A stretch of DNA of 64,000 nt from the NCBI GenBank assembly GCA_030737835.1, contig JAUJYN010000017.1, positions 3,410,001 to 3,474,000 on the forward strand, written 5' to 3'. A program made the position numbers and the translations under genes. Of this stretch, positions 46,852 through 58,306 are shown piece by piece. The stretch is from Acorus gramineus (taxonomy: Eukaryota; Streptophyta; Magnoliopsida; Acorales; Acoraceae). The notes beneath the pieces were generated by a model that did not search any database, was not told the DNA's origin, and was given only the letters and a program-made list of their open reading frames with translations. How positions within the stretch are numbered: position 1 is the first letter of the stretch; the number at the start of each line of letters is the position of its first letter.

Positions 46852-47897
46852 CTAGGAAGGGAAAAGATGTGGATATGCGCCACGCATGGCGTCCTCGCGC
46901 TCCCAAGTGGCCTCGGCACCAGAACGGTGCTGCCATCGCACCTTAACCAACTGGACGGTCTTGGTGCGGAGCCTCTTCTCGCGTCGGTCCAGGATCTCGA
47001 TCGGCTGCTCCACGAATGACAAGTCCGACTCGAAGACGAGCGGCTCGAACTGAATAACGTGAGCAGGATCGTGGACGTAACGCCTCAGCTGCGAGACATG
47101 GAAGACGTCATGGGCTTGAGCCAACTGTGGGGGCAGGGCTATGCGATAGGGCACCTCTCCAATCTACTCAAGGATGAGAAACGGCCCAATGTAACGTGGA
47201 CTCAGCTTGCCTCGCACACCGAAACGGAAGATGCCCTTCGACGGGGACACCTTCAGGAAAACATGGCCACCAACCTCAAAGGTGAGCTCACGGTGACGAC
47301 GATCGGCGTAGCTCTTCTAACGGCTCTGAGCGATTGGGATACGCTCACAAATCGTCTTGACCATCTCTGAGGTCTGGTGGACTATCTCTGGTCCCTCCAA
47401 CTGGCGCTCTCCGACCTCGTCCCAACACAAGGGGGATCTGCAGCTGCGGCCATAGAGCGCTTCATATGGTGCCATCCGAATACTCGAGTGGTAGCTGTTG
47501 TTGTAGGCGAACTCCACCAATGGGAGATGCCTCTCCCAACTGCCCCCAAAGTCGAGAACGCAAGCTCGCAGCATGTCCTCCAGGGTCTGTATCATCCTCT
47601 CCGACTGGCCGTCCGTCTGCGGATGAAACGCTGTACTGAAGTGGAGGTTCGTACCAAGGGCGTGCTGGAGGCTACGCTAGAACCTCGAAGTAAACCTCGC
47701 GTCTCTATCAGAAATGATGCTGACGGGAGTGCCATGGAGATGAACAATCTCAGAGACAAACAACTGTGCCAGGGTGTCCAGAGAATCGGTGAGTCGAATG
47801 GGGAGGACTCTCCAGTAGCATCCTCGCCTCTAGTAGGTCCGGAAACCTCCAAAGGTCGAGAGGGACCATGTCCGCGCCGTCCTCCACGAGGAGGCAT
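46852..47897 (-). pseudogene. Internally deleted gag-pol of module G (gag start fused to integrase)
   Basis: The sense strand starts with the first ~30 gag codons (MPPRGGRRGHGPSRPLEV, 47897-47806). At about 47805 it jumps straight into the integrase core, just after the first catalytic Asp region ([10 protein letters not shown]...). It then continues through SDRDARF, DGQSERM, the chromodomain and TAG at 46852-46854. Roughly 4 kb between gag and integrase is gone. The joint shares GGGGAGGA/GAGGAC, so it looks like a microhomology deletion. Further breaks occur near 47160 and 47320. No activity is expected. Confidence 0.88.
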
Positions 47898-48000
47898 ATC
47901 AGCAATCCTAAGAAAACCAGACACTAGGATCAGAATACTCATATAGAAATCCTAGGACTCATCTCTACGAAAAGAAGACCATTGGCTCTGACAGGACCAG

Positions 48001-48012
48001 GCTCTGATACCA
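48001..48012 (-). other. Primer binding site of module G
   Basis: TGGTATCAGAGC on the minus strand, six bases from the LTR end at 48019. Confidence 0.9.
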
Positions 48013-48018
48013 ACTTTT

Positions 48019-51000
48019 TGTCACGCCCCGGGCGTCCCCGGGACGCGGCAAGTGTATATATGATATCAGTATAAACAGGAGTTCAATAACATACTCACAC
48101 AACAGCTAAAATGACAACACAGACAACAAAAGCAGGGCTGACATGATATATACACCAAAAGCGGAAGCTAAAAGACTGAATCTGTAATCCAAAAACATAT
48201 TACAGACTCGATACATAATCAACTGTCCTGTGAGAGCCAATATATACAATGACATCCAAATACAATACAAACGCGTGCCCAAGCACGGAATATAATACAT
48301 ATAATCACAAGGGATGCTGATAGCCTCTGATACTCGCGGGACGTGGCGCTACTCCGCTACTGATGAAGTCCCTCGGGGAGCTCTTCCTTCAGTTCCGACT
48401 CAGATGACTCTGGAGAAATAATATTATGCGAGGGGTGAGCCACACGCTCAGTGAACAGCACAACCCATGCATCACAGCTATATTAACCACAATTAATCAA
48501 CAACCAGCCTCAAAGTGGCATAACAACATAAATCCAGTAGTTCGTACATCGCCGAACCACCACACCCTCACCCTCACCCCTCAATAGGTGACATAGGATA
48601 TTGGGACTTATAATCATCCATACACATCCAGACACCCTCACCCTCACCCCTCAAATAGGTGACATAGGATATTGGGACTGATAATCATCCATACACATCC
48701 ATACACCCTCACCCTCACCCCTCAACAGGTGACATAGGATATTGGGACTGACTAGGCTGTTAATCACCCTTGGTCCACCGATAGCCTCTCCTCCACACCG
48801 TAGCTTACCTAGTCTACTCCCACATTCAGCACAGTCCGAGTCCAAGATCAGGAGGTGCCTACTGATGGGAGCCCTCTGTCAGGATAGCCTGCTATTGCCT
48901 GGTCTACTCCCACATTCAGCACAGTTCGAGTCCAAGATCAGGAGGTGCCTACTGATGGGAGCCCTCTGTCAGGATAGTCTGTCTATGCTGAGGAGTCCCT
49001 ACACGGATCCAACAAAGGGAAGAGAAACAGCCTACCCACACGCATATGATCCACTCGGATCCGCTGACTACACATTTCTACAACTCTAGTGTCTTGAATT
49101 CATCTGAATTCCTCCAGGGCGCATAACCATGATGCGGGGAACATGCATTGATATAGACGGGAAAAGAAACCTTGGGAGGGCACCACGAGGTCCCGATATA
49201 GGACACCCCGACAACCAAACAAGGAACACGGAGCACCCTAGCCCGGGTCTCAATGTTGACCTCGCAAGGCCCCTTAATATTCCCTAAGGCATGCAATAAT
49301 ATTACCAGTTGCATTTAATTTAACAAATTAAACTAATAGGAGCATACAAAGGCTGAGGCTTTCCTAGCATGATAACAAGGTGACAGGGTGCATGGCTCTT
49401 ACACAACCTAAGGGTGCAAGTCCCTAACATAATCAGTCTAGGGTAGCATGCATACTACATATCAATCATGCTAGCATGGATTACATATTAAACAGGTTAA
49501 TATTAATCTATGGTGCCCTAGGGGAGGACGGTATACGCCCAAATGCGTATAGCGCCTCCCAACTGGGTTGGATTGTCCCACTCACTGGAAGTCGGGTCGT
49601 CGCGCGACCGTCCGTCAAGATCTGCAAGACAGGGTATCAACTTGGTGAGTAAAATCCACAAATATACCAACAAAAATACTCTAAAAATACCCAACACTCG
49701 GGCAAACGTACATACGGCCCGTACGCACGCTAGCCCGAGCACCCGACTTACTCCCGCACCCCCGGGTAGCCCGCACGGCCACCCGCCCCCGGATGCACCG
49801 CCGCGCCCAACCTGCGCACCCAGGCGCCCTGCCGAGCCCCTGCCCGCATGTCAGGACACGCCGCCGAGCTCCCCGGGTGCACCGCGCGCTCGTGCGCCCC
49901 AGCGCAGCAGCCCGCGCGCACACCGCACGCCCCGCGCCCTGCGCATCGCCCCGCGCGCACCACCGCTTGCCTCGCCGCGTGCGCACACCCCGCGCGCACC
50001 ACCGCTCGCCTCGCCGCGCACCCCGCGCGCTCCACCGCTCGCATCACCCACTCGACCATCACCCCAGCACGCCCAGCAAGCTCAGCACGCCCAGCACGCC
50101 CAGCGCCCAGTACGCCCAGCACGCCCACGCCTGCTCCACCCGAGTGCACGCACGCGCGCCCTGCCTGCACGCCTGCTGCGCCTGCCTGCTGCGCTGCCTG
50201 TGCTGCATGCTGCCCGAGACAGCCAACCACCCTGCCCGAGCACCTCCACCACCACCCACCGGCCACCAATGGCCTCCGGCCACCCCCAACCACCACCGAC
50301 AGCCACCAGCCGCCCTCCACACTCAACCACACCCTCCTAACATGCATCTAAACATGAAAAAGGAGGAAAGAACCCTTACCCAAGGAAAGGAGAGGAAAGG
50401 AAGGGAACCGGAGGATCTTCGTGCACCGAAACGCCTCCCAACGGATCTCCACCACCAAGACCTCCTCCTACCTCAAAGGGGCTGAAAACAGGGGAGAATA
50501 GAGGGGGTTAGAGGGGGCCAAACTTGTCGGAACTCGAATCCGAGAACACCGGGGGATAGATCGGGATGGGATCTAACCTTTCTATGTTTTGAGTTTTAAG
50601 CTTCAAGCACCCTAGGTGGCTCAAAACCAAGAAAAGGAGAGAGGGGGAGAGAGAAAACTAATTTGAGAAGATGATGAATAGTGTAGGGCAACTTTTTAGA
50701 TTCACTTAATATATAACCCTCACTTAGATTAGGGTTAAGAAAGGGTTAATTAGGCTTAAGAGAGGCTTTAAGTGGGATTTGACTTGGGTCAACCCAACCA
50801 CACAAAAAAACAAAAAGGGTTGACCAAGTCATGGGCCCACTTTGACCGAGTCAACTCTCCCAATGACTTCTCGCTCGGTCAAAACCCGGATACGCCCCGG
50901 AACTGTGAAATTTCAGAAACGTTACCGGAATTCGATGAAAATTTCGTGAGTGGCTTAGAATGGCACCAGGACACATAATATGCAGTTAGATTTTCAATCG

Positions 51001-51132
51001 GAGTCCTCAAGCTCAGGGTGACAGCTAAAAGCCTAAAATTTTAGCGGTTCCGATCGAAAAATGAAAAAAACTCAAAAACTGCCAGAATGCTCCAATGGTT
51101 ACCAGAAGGCAAAAAGTGACACATATATAACA
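48019..51132 (-). repeat. LTR H, shared by modules G and H
   Basis: 3114 bp. It serves as the upstream LTR for module G (primer site at 48001-48012) and as the downstream LTR for module H (polypurine tract at 51133). The first ~420 bp (GCCCCGGGCGTCCCCGGGACGCGG, GGGACGTGGCGCTACTCCGC) resemble LTR B. From about 48430 on (CAGCACAACCCATGCATCACAGCTATATT) it matches LTR D. It includes a 90-bp tandem duplication at 48808-48987, CpG tract at about 49690-50200 and exon-like block near 49625-49588. It does not match LTR G at 44217, so G is not a simple two-LTR element. Confidence 0.9.
48808..48987. repeat. 90-bp tandem duplication in LTR H
   Basis: CCTAGTCTACTCCCACATTC... (48808) is repeated as CCTGGTCTACTCCCACATTC... 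(48898). The identical arrangement at 55988-56167 marks the LTRs at 48019 and 55200 as sister copies. Confidence 0.88.
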
Positions 51133-51144
51133 TTCTCCCCCCTT
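51133..51144 (-). other. Polypurine tract of module H
   Basis: AAGGGGGGAGAA on the minus strand adjoining LTR H. Confidence 0.82.
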
Positions 51145-51176
51145 AGGAAATTTTGTCCTCAAAATATATACAAGAT

Positions 51177-52378
51177 CTAAGAAGGGAAAAGATGCGGATA
51201 CGCGTCACGCAAGGCGTCCTCGAGCTCCCAAATGGCCTCGGCACCGGAACGGTGCTGCCATCGCACCTTGACCATCTGGACGGTCTTGGTGCGGAGCCCT
51301 TTCTCACGGCGGTCCAGGATCTCAATCGGCTGCTCAACGAATGACAAGCCCGGCTCGAAACGAGGGCTCGAACGGGATGACGTGAGCAGGATCGTGGACA
51401 TATCGCCTCAGCTGCGAGACATGGAAGACGTCATGGGCCTGAGCCAACTGTGGGGGCAGAGCTATGCGATAGGCCACTTCCCCAACTCGCTCGAGGATGA
51501 GGAACGGCCCAATGAAACGCGGACTCAGCTTGCCCCGCACACCAAACGGAAGATGCCCTTCATCGGGGACACCTCAAGAAGACATGGTCACCAACCTCGA
51601 AGGTGAGCTCACGGCGACGACGGTCGGCGTAGCACTTCTGACGACTCTGAGCGACTCGGATACGCTCGCGAATCGTCTTCACCATCTCTGAGGTCTGGTG
51701 AACGATCTCTGGTCCCTCCAACTGGCGCTCTCCGACCTCGTCCCAACACAGGGGGGACCTGCAGCTGCGGCCATAGAGTGCCTCGTAAGGAGCCATCCGG
51801 ATGCTCGAGTGGTAGCTGTTGTTGTAGGCAAACTCCACCAACGGAAGGTGCCTCTCCCAACTGCCCCCAAAATCGAGAACACAGGCTCGCAGCATATCCT
51901 CAAGAGTCTGGATCGTCCTCTCCGACTGGCCGTCCGTCTGCGGATGAAACGCTGTACTGAAATGGAGGTTCGTACCAAGGGCGTGCTGGAGGCTACGCCA
52001 GAACCTCGAAGTAAAACGCGCGTCTCGATCGGAAATGATGCTGACGGGAGTGCCATGGAGACGAACAATCTCGGAGACAAATAACTGCGCCAGGGTGTCC
52101 AGAGAATCGGTGAGTCGGATGGGGAGGAAATGAGCAGACTTCGTCAGCCGGTCGACGATCACCCAGATGGCATCGCGACCCGAACGTGACCTCGGCAAAC
52201 CCGAGACGAAGTCCATGGTGATCTGCTCCCACTTCCACTGAGGAATCTCAATGGACTGCAGCTTCCCCGCAGGGCGCTGATGCTCCGACTTCACCCGCTG
52301 GCATACTAGGCATCGGGCAACGAAACGGGCAATATCCGTCTTCATCCCGCGCCACCAGTAGCCACGACGAAGGCCCCT
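51177..52378 (-). pseudogene. Integrase and chromodomain of module H
   Basis: Sense order from 52378: integrase zinc-finger half ([21 protein letters not shown]), core MDF near 52212, SDRDARF near 52030, DGQSER near 51935, then to VGDHVFL at about 51575 where a frameshift falls. The GKLSPRFIGPF block and chromodomain (QPIEILDRREKGLRTK) follow in another frame, to TAG at 51177. The frame is open for more than 270 codons through the catalytic core, closely matching D. RT and protease are not attached to it. Confidence 0.88.
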
Positions 52379-52912
52379 CAAACTGGCGCTCCACAACCGT
52401 CCAACACAAGGGAGGTATGAAACTGCGCCTGTAGAGTGCCCTTCACAGATCCATCTGGGTGCTCGAATGGCAGTCGCTTGCAGGCATACCCCAACAAATG
52501 GGTGGTGCCTCACCCAACTGCCCTCATCATCGAACACGCAGGCACATAGCATGTCCTCCAAGGTCCGAATCATCCTCATTGACTGGCTGTCCATCGGCGA
52601 TGAAACGCTATACTTAAATGGAGGCTCGCGCCAAAGGCTGCGCCACAACCTCAAAGTAACCCTCGCGTCTCAACCGAAAATAGCGCCGACTGGAGTGCCA
52701 TGAAGACGAACAATCGCGAAGGTGAAAACCCACGTCAAGGCGTCCAGAGACTCAATCAGTCTGATAGGGAGGGAATCGCGGACTTAGTCAGTCGGTCAAT
52801 GATCACCCAGACGGCGTCGTGACCCGAACGTGACATTAACGAGTCTGCAACAATCCCTGACAACCCACTCTCACGTCCACTGAGGAATCTCGATGGACTG
52901 ACGCTTTCACGC
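52379..52912 (-). pseudogene. Second, strongly decayed integrase copy in module H
   Basis: Same orientation as the adjoining integrase, and repeats its core. CAACTGGCGCTCC, ATGTCCTCCAAGGTCCGAATCATCC, GGCGATGAAACGCTATAC, GTGACCCGAACGTGAC and CTGAGGAATCTCGATGGACTG are diverged versions of motifs at 51720-52260. There are stops in every frame. The joint AGGCCCCT/CAAACTGG at 52378/52379 recurs exactly in module I at 59508, so this duplication predates the split of H and I. Confidence 0.8.
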
Positions 52913-53885
52913 GATGTTGAATCTCAAACTTTGCCTGAGGGCATGCCAACCTGGGGAAACAAGGTCACCCACATCATCTTATCATCACACCACAGCAACT
53001 CAACAAAGACTACCCAAAGTAGTCCTCGGAAACCCAATAAAACTTTTGAGATCCACGAAGGCATCTGGCGCATTCGTCAACCCCGACGGCAGTACTTAAA
53101 ACTCGTAGTGCCGAACGGTCACGAAAGGCCATCTACGGGATGTCCAACTCTCGGATCTCCAGCTTGTGGTACCCTTGTGCGAAGATCGATCTAACAGCAG
53201 ACACTCGCTCTCAGAGCTGGTCAAATAGATCATCGATTCGCGGCAAAGGTAATTGATCTTCTACCTCCACGGGGAGATCAAAATAACACCAACAATTAAG
53301 TTCAGATTCTGCTCCTCGAGCATGGCTGGCGCTCATGATAACACTTACACACTAGGTAAGCCGCTCAACCGCACTCAATCCACAAGACACGCATTAAGGG
53401 GTCGTCGAACCTCGACAATGCCTATGCGACGTCATCTATCTGATAGGCGGTTGAGTCCCATCACGAACGCTAGCATCGCATCTCCTTATTCGCGGCCAAT
53501 GTGGGGCAAACGCGACAGTATCCACAACTGTGCTTACATGCCGCCAGAGATAGGCCGCTCATCACAACCATTGGAACTCCGGCATCCTGCACTCCATGGG
53601 CAGATTCATCACGGGGAGTCCACGCTCTCGCCATCATTTAGCAGCACTCTCCCGGTGTGGCCTCTACCTGGTAGCCTCCCAGCCCGCTATCTCTGCCATA
53701 TGGGCGAACCAACAAGCACAGCATCTGGGAGCACCCCACAGGGCTCTGGCCTCAACCGGGCAGCTACAACACACAATGATTTATCGAAGCGACTCCAGAT
53801 GCCACTATGGAACCCTGTCCACTAGCGATCGCCCACTGAGCTGCAATAGGACGCACCCAATCCCGATCGAACGCATCACCACACC
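52913..53885 (-). other. Rearranged interior of module H, partly decayed RT
   Basis: 53060-53260 is a decayed RT stretch (CGCATTCGTCAACCC, AACTCGTAGTGCC, CTCGGATCTCCAGC, GTCAAATAGATCATCGATTCGCGG match the RT of C and D). 53260-53885 matches nothing I recognise. A 190-codon antisense frame (53253-53825) is open there and is partly kept in module I. No domain is visible in it and its codon content is not convincing. Confidence 0.55.
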
Positions 53886-54240
53886 CAACCGCGATGCATC
53901 GGAGCAAACTGCGAACCCACCCCTCCCAGACGGAAGGTAAGAACTGGCGCTGAGGTGAGCCTTCGCTTAAACTCCAGGAAGCTCTCCTCGCAAGACGGGG
54001 ACCATTCGAACCGGACATCCTTCCGAGCGAGGCGGTTAAGAGGTACAGCTATCTTCGAGAAACCCTCGACAAGCCTCCTGTAATAACCCGCCAAGCCCAG
54101 GAAGCTCCAAATCTCTGCGGGGTTCGACGGTCGACGCCAATTTAACACGGCGAGCATCTTATCCGGGTCCACAGATATGCCCTTGCCAGAAAATCACGTG
54201 GCCCAGAAAGGCCATACTCTCCAACCAAAACTCGCACTTA
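53886..54240 (-). pseudogene. RT to RNase H fragment of module H
   Basis: Encodes the segment after the RT palm: [21 protein letters not shown] and [22 protein letters not shown], with [19 protein letters not shown] just before. It equals the piece kept in element B at 12962-13250. Frame breaks lie at both ends. Confidence 0.85.
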
Positions 54241-54884
54241 ATCCACCATCAATTTGATGCTTCTAAGGTAGTCCTTGACTGGGAAAAGAAACCTTGGCAG
54301 GGCACCATGAGGTCCCGATATAGGATACCCCGACAACCAAACAAGGAACACGGAGTACCCTAGCCCGGGTCTCAACGCTGACCCTGCAAGGCCCCTCATC
54401 CAGAGTAGGAAGTCTGGAAGAAGACATCACCCTTAAAGAACACTACTAACCCCACTGGATCATCTACATCTAGATAATCACCCATCGATATCCTTCAACA
54501 TCCATCACAAGACCGGACCCAACATCTTTGGGAACGGTCGAACAACAATTGGGTCACGAGACGTCGCGTCTTCGCCTCATCCACACCCTCACTCCCGAAA
54601 GGAGGAAACTTGGGACTTTGGGAGAGACTTAGACTGCTCTACACCCCTGGTCCACCGGTAGCCTCTCCCCGCTCCGTAGCTTACCTGTTACAGGATAGCC
54701 TGTCTAACGCCGGGGCTGTACTACACGGATCTGACGAAGGGGAGAACGATTCCACGCTCGTGACATCATTCATTAATCCTTTTCCGGGTTAGCCTCTACC
54801 TGGCATACTCCCACGATCAGTACCCCTCCGACTGCATCGGTGGTACCTACGGATGGGAATTCTCTGCCAGGACAGCTACAACCC
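54241..54884 (-). repeat. LTR-derived block in module H, matching that of element B
   Basis: Matches B 13290-14290 piece by piece (GGGAAAAGAAACC, GATACCCCGACAACC, GATCATCTACATCTAGATAATCACCC, ACCCTCACTCCCGAAAGGAGG, CTCTACCTGGCATACTCCCAC). One internal copy is missing here, so H is shorter. No gene seen. Confidence 0.72.
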
Positions 54885-55079
54885 AACCTCCAGTGCCTTG
54901 GTCTGAGTCTCCACCAAATCCGCTATCCAAGCGAACGCACGTTTCCATGCGGGAGGCTCCTGCGCCGATCCTGGCCTCACAGCCGTGGACTCTCCAGTAG
55001 CATCCTCGCCTCTAGTAGGTCCGGAAACCTCCAAAGGTCGAGAGGGACCATGTCCGCGCCGTCCTCCACGAGGAGGCAT
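54885..55079 (-). pseudogene. gag: gag N-terminal fragment of module H
   Basis: About 65 codons from MPPRGGRRGHGPSRPLEV to DLVETQTKALE, then joined to the LTR-derived block. Compared with element B the whole gag core and zinc knuckle are lost. Confidence 0.85.
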
Positions 55080-55182
55080 ATCAGCAATCCTAAGAAAACC
55101 AGACACTAGGATCACAATACTCATATAGAAATCCTAGGACTCATCTCTACGAAAAGAAGACCATTGGCTCTGACAGGACCAG

Positions 55183-55194
55183 GCTCTGATACCA
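55183..55194 (-). other. Primer binding site of module H
   Basis: TGGTATCAGAGC on the minus strand, five bases from the LTR end at 55200. Confidence 0.9.
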
Positions 55195-55199
55195 ACTTT

Positions 55200-58100
55200 T
55201 GTCACGCCCCGGGCGTCCCCGGCACGCGGCAAGTGTATATATGATATCAGTCTAAACAGGAGTTCAATAACATACTCACACAACAGCTAAAATGACAACA
55301 CAGACAACAAAAGCAGGGCTGACATGATATATACACCAAAAGCGGAAGCTAAAAGACTGAATCTGTAATCCAAAAACATATTACAGACTCGATACATAAT
55401 CAACTGTCCTGTGAGAGCCAATATATACAATGACATCCAAATACAATACAAACGCGTGCCCAAGCACGGAATATAATACATACAATCACAAGGGATGCTG
55501 ATAGCCTCTGATACTCGCGGGACGTGGCGCTACTCCGCTACTGATGAAGTCCCTCGGGGAGCTCTTCCTTCAGTTCCGACTCAGATGACTCTGGAGAAAT
55601 AATATTATGCGAGGGGTGAGCCACACGCTCAGTGAACAGCACAACCCATGCATCACAGCTATATTAACCACAATTAATCAACAACCAGCCTCAAAGTGGC
55701 ATAACAACATAAATCCAGTAGTTCGTACATCGCCGAACCACCACACCCTCACCCTCACCCCTCAATAGGTGACATAGGATATTGGGACTTATAATCATCC
55801 ATACACATCCATACACCCTCACCCTCACCCCTCAATAGGTGACATAGGATATTGGGACTGATAATCATCCATACACATCCATACACCCTCACCCTCACCC
55901 CTCAACAGGTGACATAGGATATTGGGACTGACTAGGCTGTTAATCACCCTTGGTCCACCGATAGCCTCTCCTCCACACCGTAGCTTACCTGGTCTACTCC
56001 CACATTCAGCACAGTCCGAGTCCAAGATCAGGAGGTGCCTACTGATGGGAGCCCTCTGTCAGGATAGCCTGCTATTGCCTGGTCTACTCCCACATTCAGC
56101 ACAGTCCGAGTCCAAGATTAGGAGGTGCCTACTGATGGGAGCCCTCTGTCAGGATAGCCTGTCTATGCTGAGGAGTCCCTACACGGATCCAACGAGGGGA
56201 GAGAAACAGCCTACCCACACGCATATGATCCACTCGGATCCGCTGACAACACATCTCTACAACTCTAGTGTCTTGAATTCATCAGAATTCCTCCAGGGCG
56301 CATAACCAAGATGCGGGGAACATGCATTAATGTAGACGGGAAAAGAAACCTTGGGAGGGCACCATGAGGTCCCGATATAGGACATCCCGACAACCAAACA
56401 AGGAACACGGAGCACCCTAGCCCGGGTCTCAATGTTGACCTCGCAAGGCCCCTTAAATATTCCCTAAGGCATGCAATAATATTACCAGTTGCATTTAATT
56501 TAACAAATTAAACTAATAGGAGCATACAAAGGCCGAGGCTTTCCTAGCATGATAACAAGGTGACAGGGTGCATGGCTCTTACACAACCTAAGGGTGCAAG
56601 TCCCTAACATAATCAGTCTAGGGTAGCATGCATACTACATATCAATCATGCTAGCATGGATTACATATTAAACAGGTTAATATTAATCTATGGTGCCCCA
56701 GGGGAGGACGGTATAGCCCAAGTGCATATAGCGCCTCCCAACTGGGTTGGATTGTCCCACTCACTGGAAGTCGGGTCGTCGCGTGACCGTCCGTCAATCT
56801 GCAAGACAGGGTATCAACTTGGTGAGTAAAATCCACCAATATACCAAAAATACTCTAAAAATACCCAACACTCGTGCAAACGTACAAACGTCCCGTACGC
56901 ACGCTAGCCCGAGCACCCCGACTTACTCCCGCACCCACGGGCAACTACCCGCACGGCCACCCGCCTCCGGATGCACCGCCGCGCCCCAGCCTGCGCACCC
57001 AGGCGCCCTGCCGAGCCCCTGCCCGCATGCCAGGACACGCCGCCGAGCTCCCCGGGTGCACCGCGCGCTCGCTGCGCCCAAGCGCAGCAGCCCGCGCGCA
57101 CACCGCACGCCCCGCGCCCTGAGCATCGCCCCGCGCGCACCCCGCGCGCACCACCGCTCGCCTAGCCGTGCGCGCACACCCCGCTCGCTCCACCGCTCGC
57201 ATCACCCACTCGACCAGCACGTCCAGCACGCCCACGCCTGCGCCACCCGAGCGCACGCCCGCGCGCACACGCGCGCGCGCCCTGCCTCTGCACGCCAGCT
57301 GCGCCTGCCTGCTACGCTGCCTGTGCTGCCTGCTGCCCGGGACAGTCAACCACCCTTCCCGAGCACCTCTACCACCACCCACCGGCCACCAATGGCCTCC
57401 GACCGCCCCCAACCACCACCGACAGCCACCAGCCGCCCTCCACACTCAACCCCACCCTCCTAACATGCATCTATACATGAAAAAGAGGGCAAGAACCCTT
57501 ACCCAAGGAAAGGAGAGGAAAGGAAGGGGACCGGAGGATCTTCGTGCACCGAAACGCCTCCCAACGGATCTCCACCACCAAGACCTCTTCCTACCTCAAA
57601 TGGGGCTGAAAACAGGGGAGAATAGAGGGGGTTAGAGGGGGCCAATCTTGTCGGAACTCGAATCCGAGAACACCGGGGGATAGATCAGGACCGGATCTAA
57701 CCTTTCTATGTTTTGGGTTTTAAGGTCCAAGCACCCTAGGTGGCTCAAATGAAGGTTTTTGAGAGAGGGGGAGAGAGAAATTGCATTTGAGAAGATGATG
57801 AATAGTGCTAGGCAACCTTTTTAGCTCACTTAAATAAGTCAAACCACTCTTAGATTAGGGTTAAGCAAGCTTAATTAGGGTTTAAGTGAGGTTTTAAGTG
57901 GGATTTGACTTGGGTCAACCCAACCACAAATAAAAACAAAAAGGGTTGACCAAGTCATGGGCCCACTTTGACCTAGTCAACTCTCCCAATGACTTCTCGC
58001 TCGGTCAAAACCCGGATACGCCCCGGAACTGTGAAATTTCAGAAACGTTATCGGAATTCGATGAAAATTTCGTGAGTGGCTTAGAATGGCACCAGGACAC

Positions 58101-58259
58101 ATAATATGCAGTTAGATTTTCAATCGGAGCCCTCAATCTCAGGGTGATAGCTAAAAGCCTGAAATTTTAGCGGTTCCGATCGAAAAACGAAAAAAACCCG
58201 AAAAACTGCCAGAATGTCCCAACGGTTACCAGAAGGTTAAAAGTGACACATATATAACA
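55200..58259 (-). repeat. LTR shared by modules H and I
   Basis: 3060 bp. Primer-site side faces module H and polypurine side faces module I. It shares with LTR H the B-like first ~420 bp, the 90-bp duplication (55988-56167) and the D-like remainder. CpG tract at about 56890-57300. The exon-like block near 56800-56765 has lost two bases after the acceptor (CTTGCAG/ATTGACGG), breaking its phase. Confidence 0.9.
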
Positions 58260-58272
58260 TTCTTCCCCCGTT
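58260..58272 (-). other. Polypurine tract of module I, one change
   Basis: AACGGGGGAAGAA on the minus strand; a C interrupts the usual purine run. Confidence 0.75.
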
Positions 58273-58306
58273 AGGAAATTTTGTCCTCAAAATTATACAA
58301 AAACAT

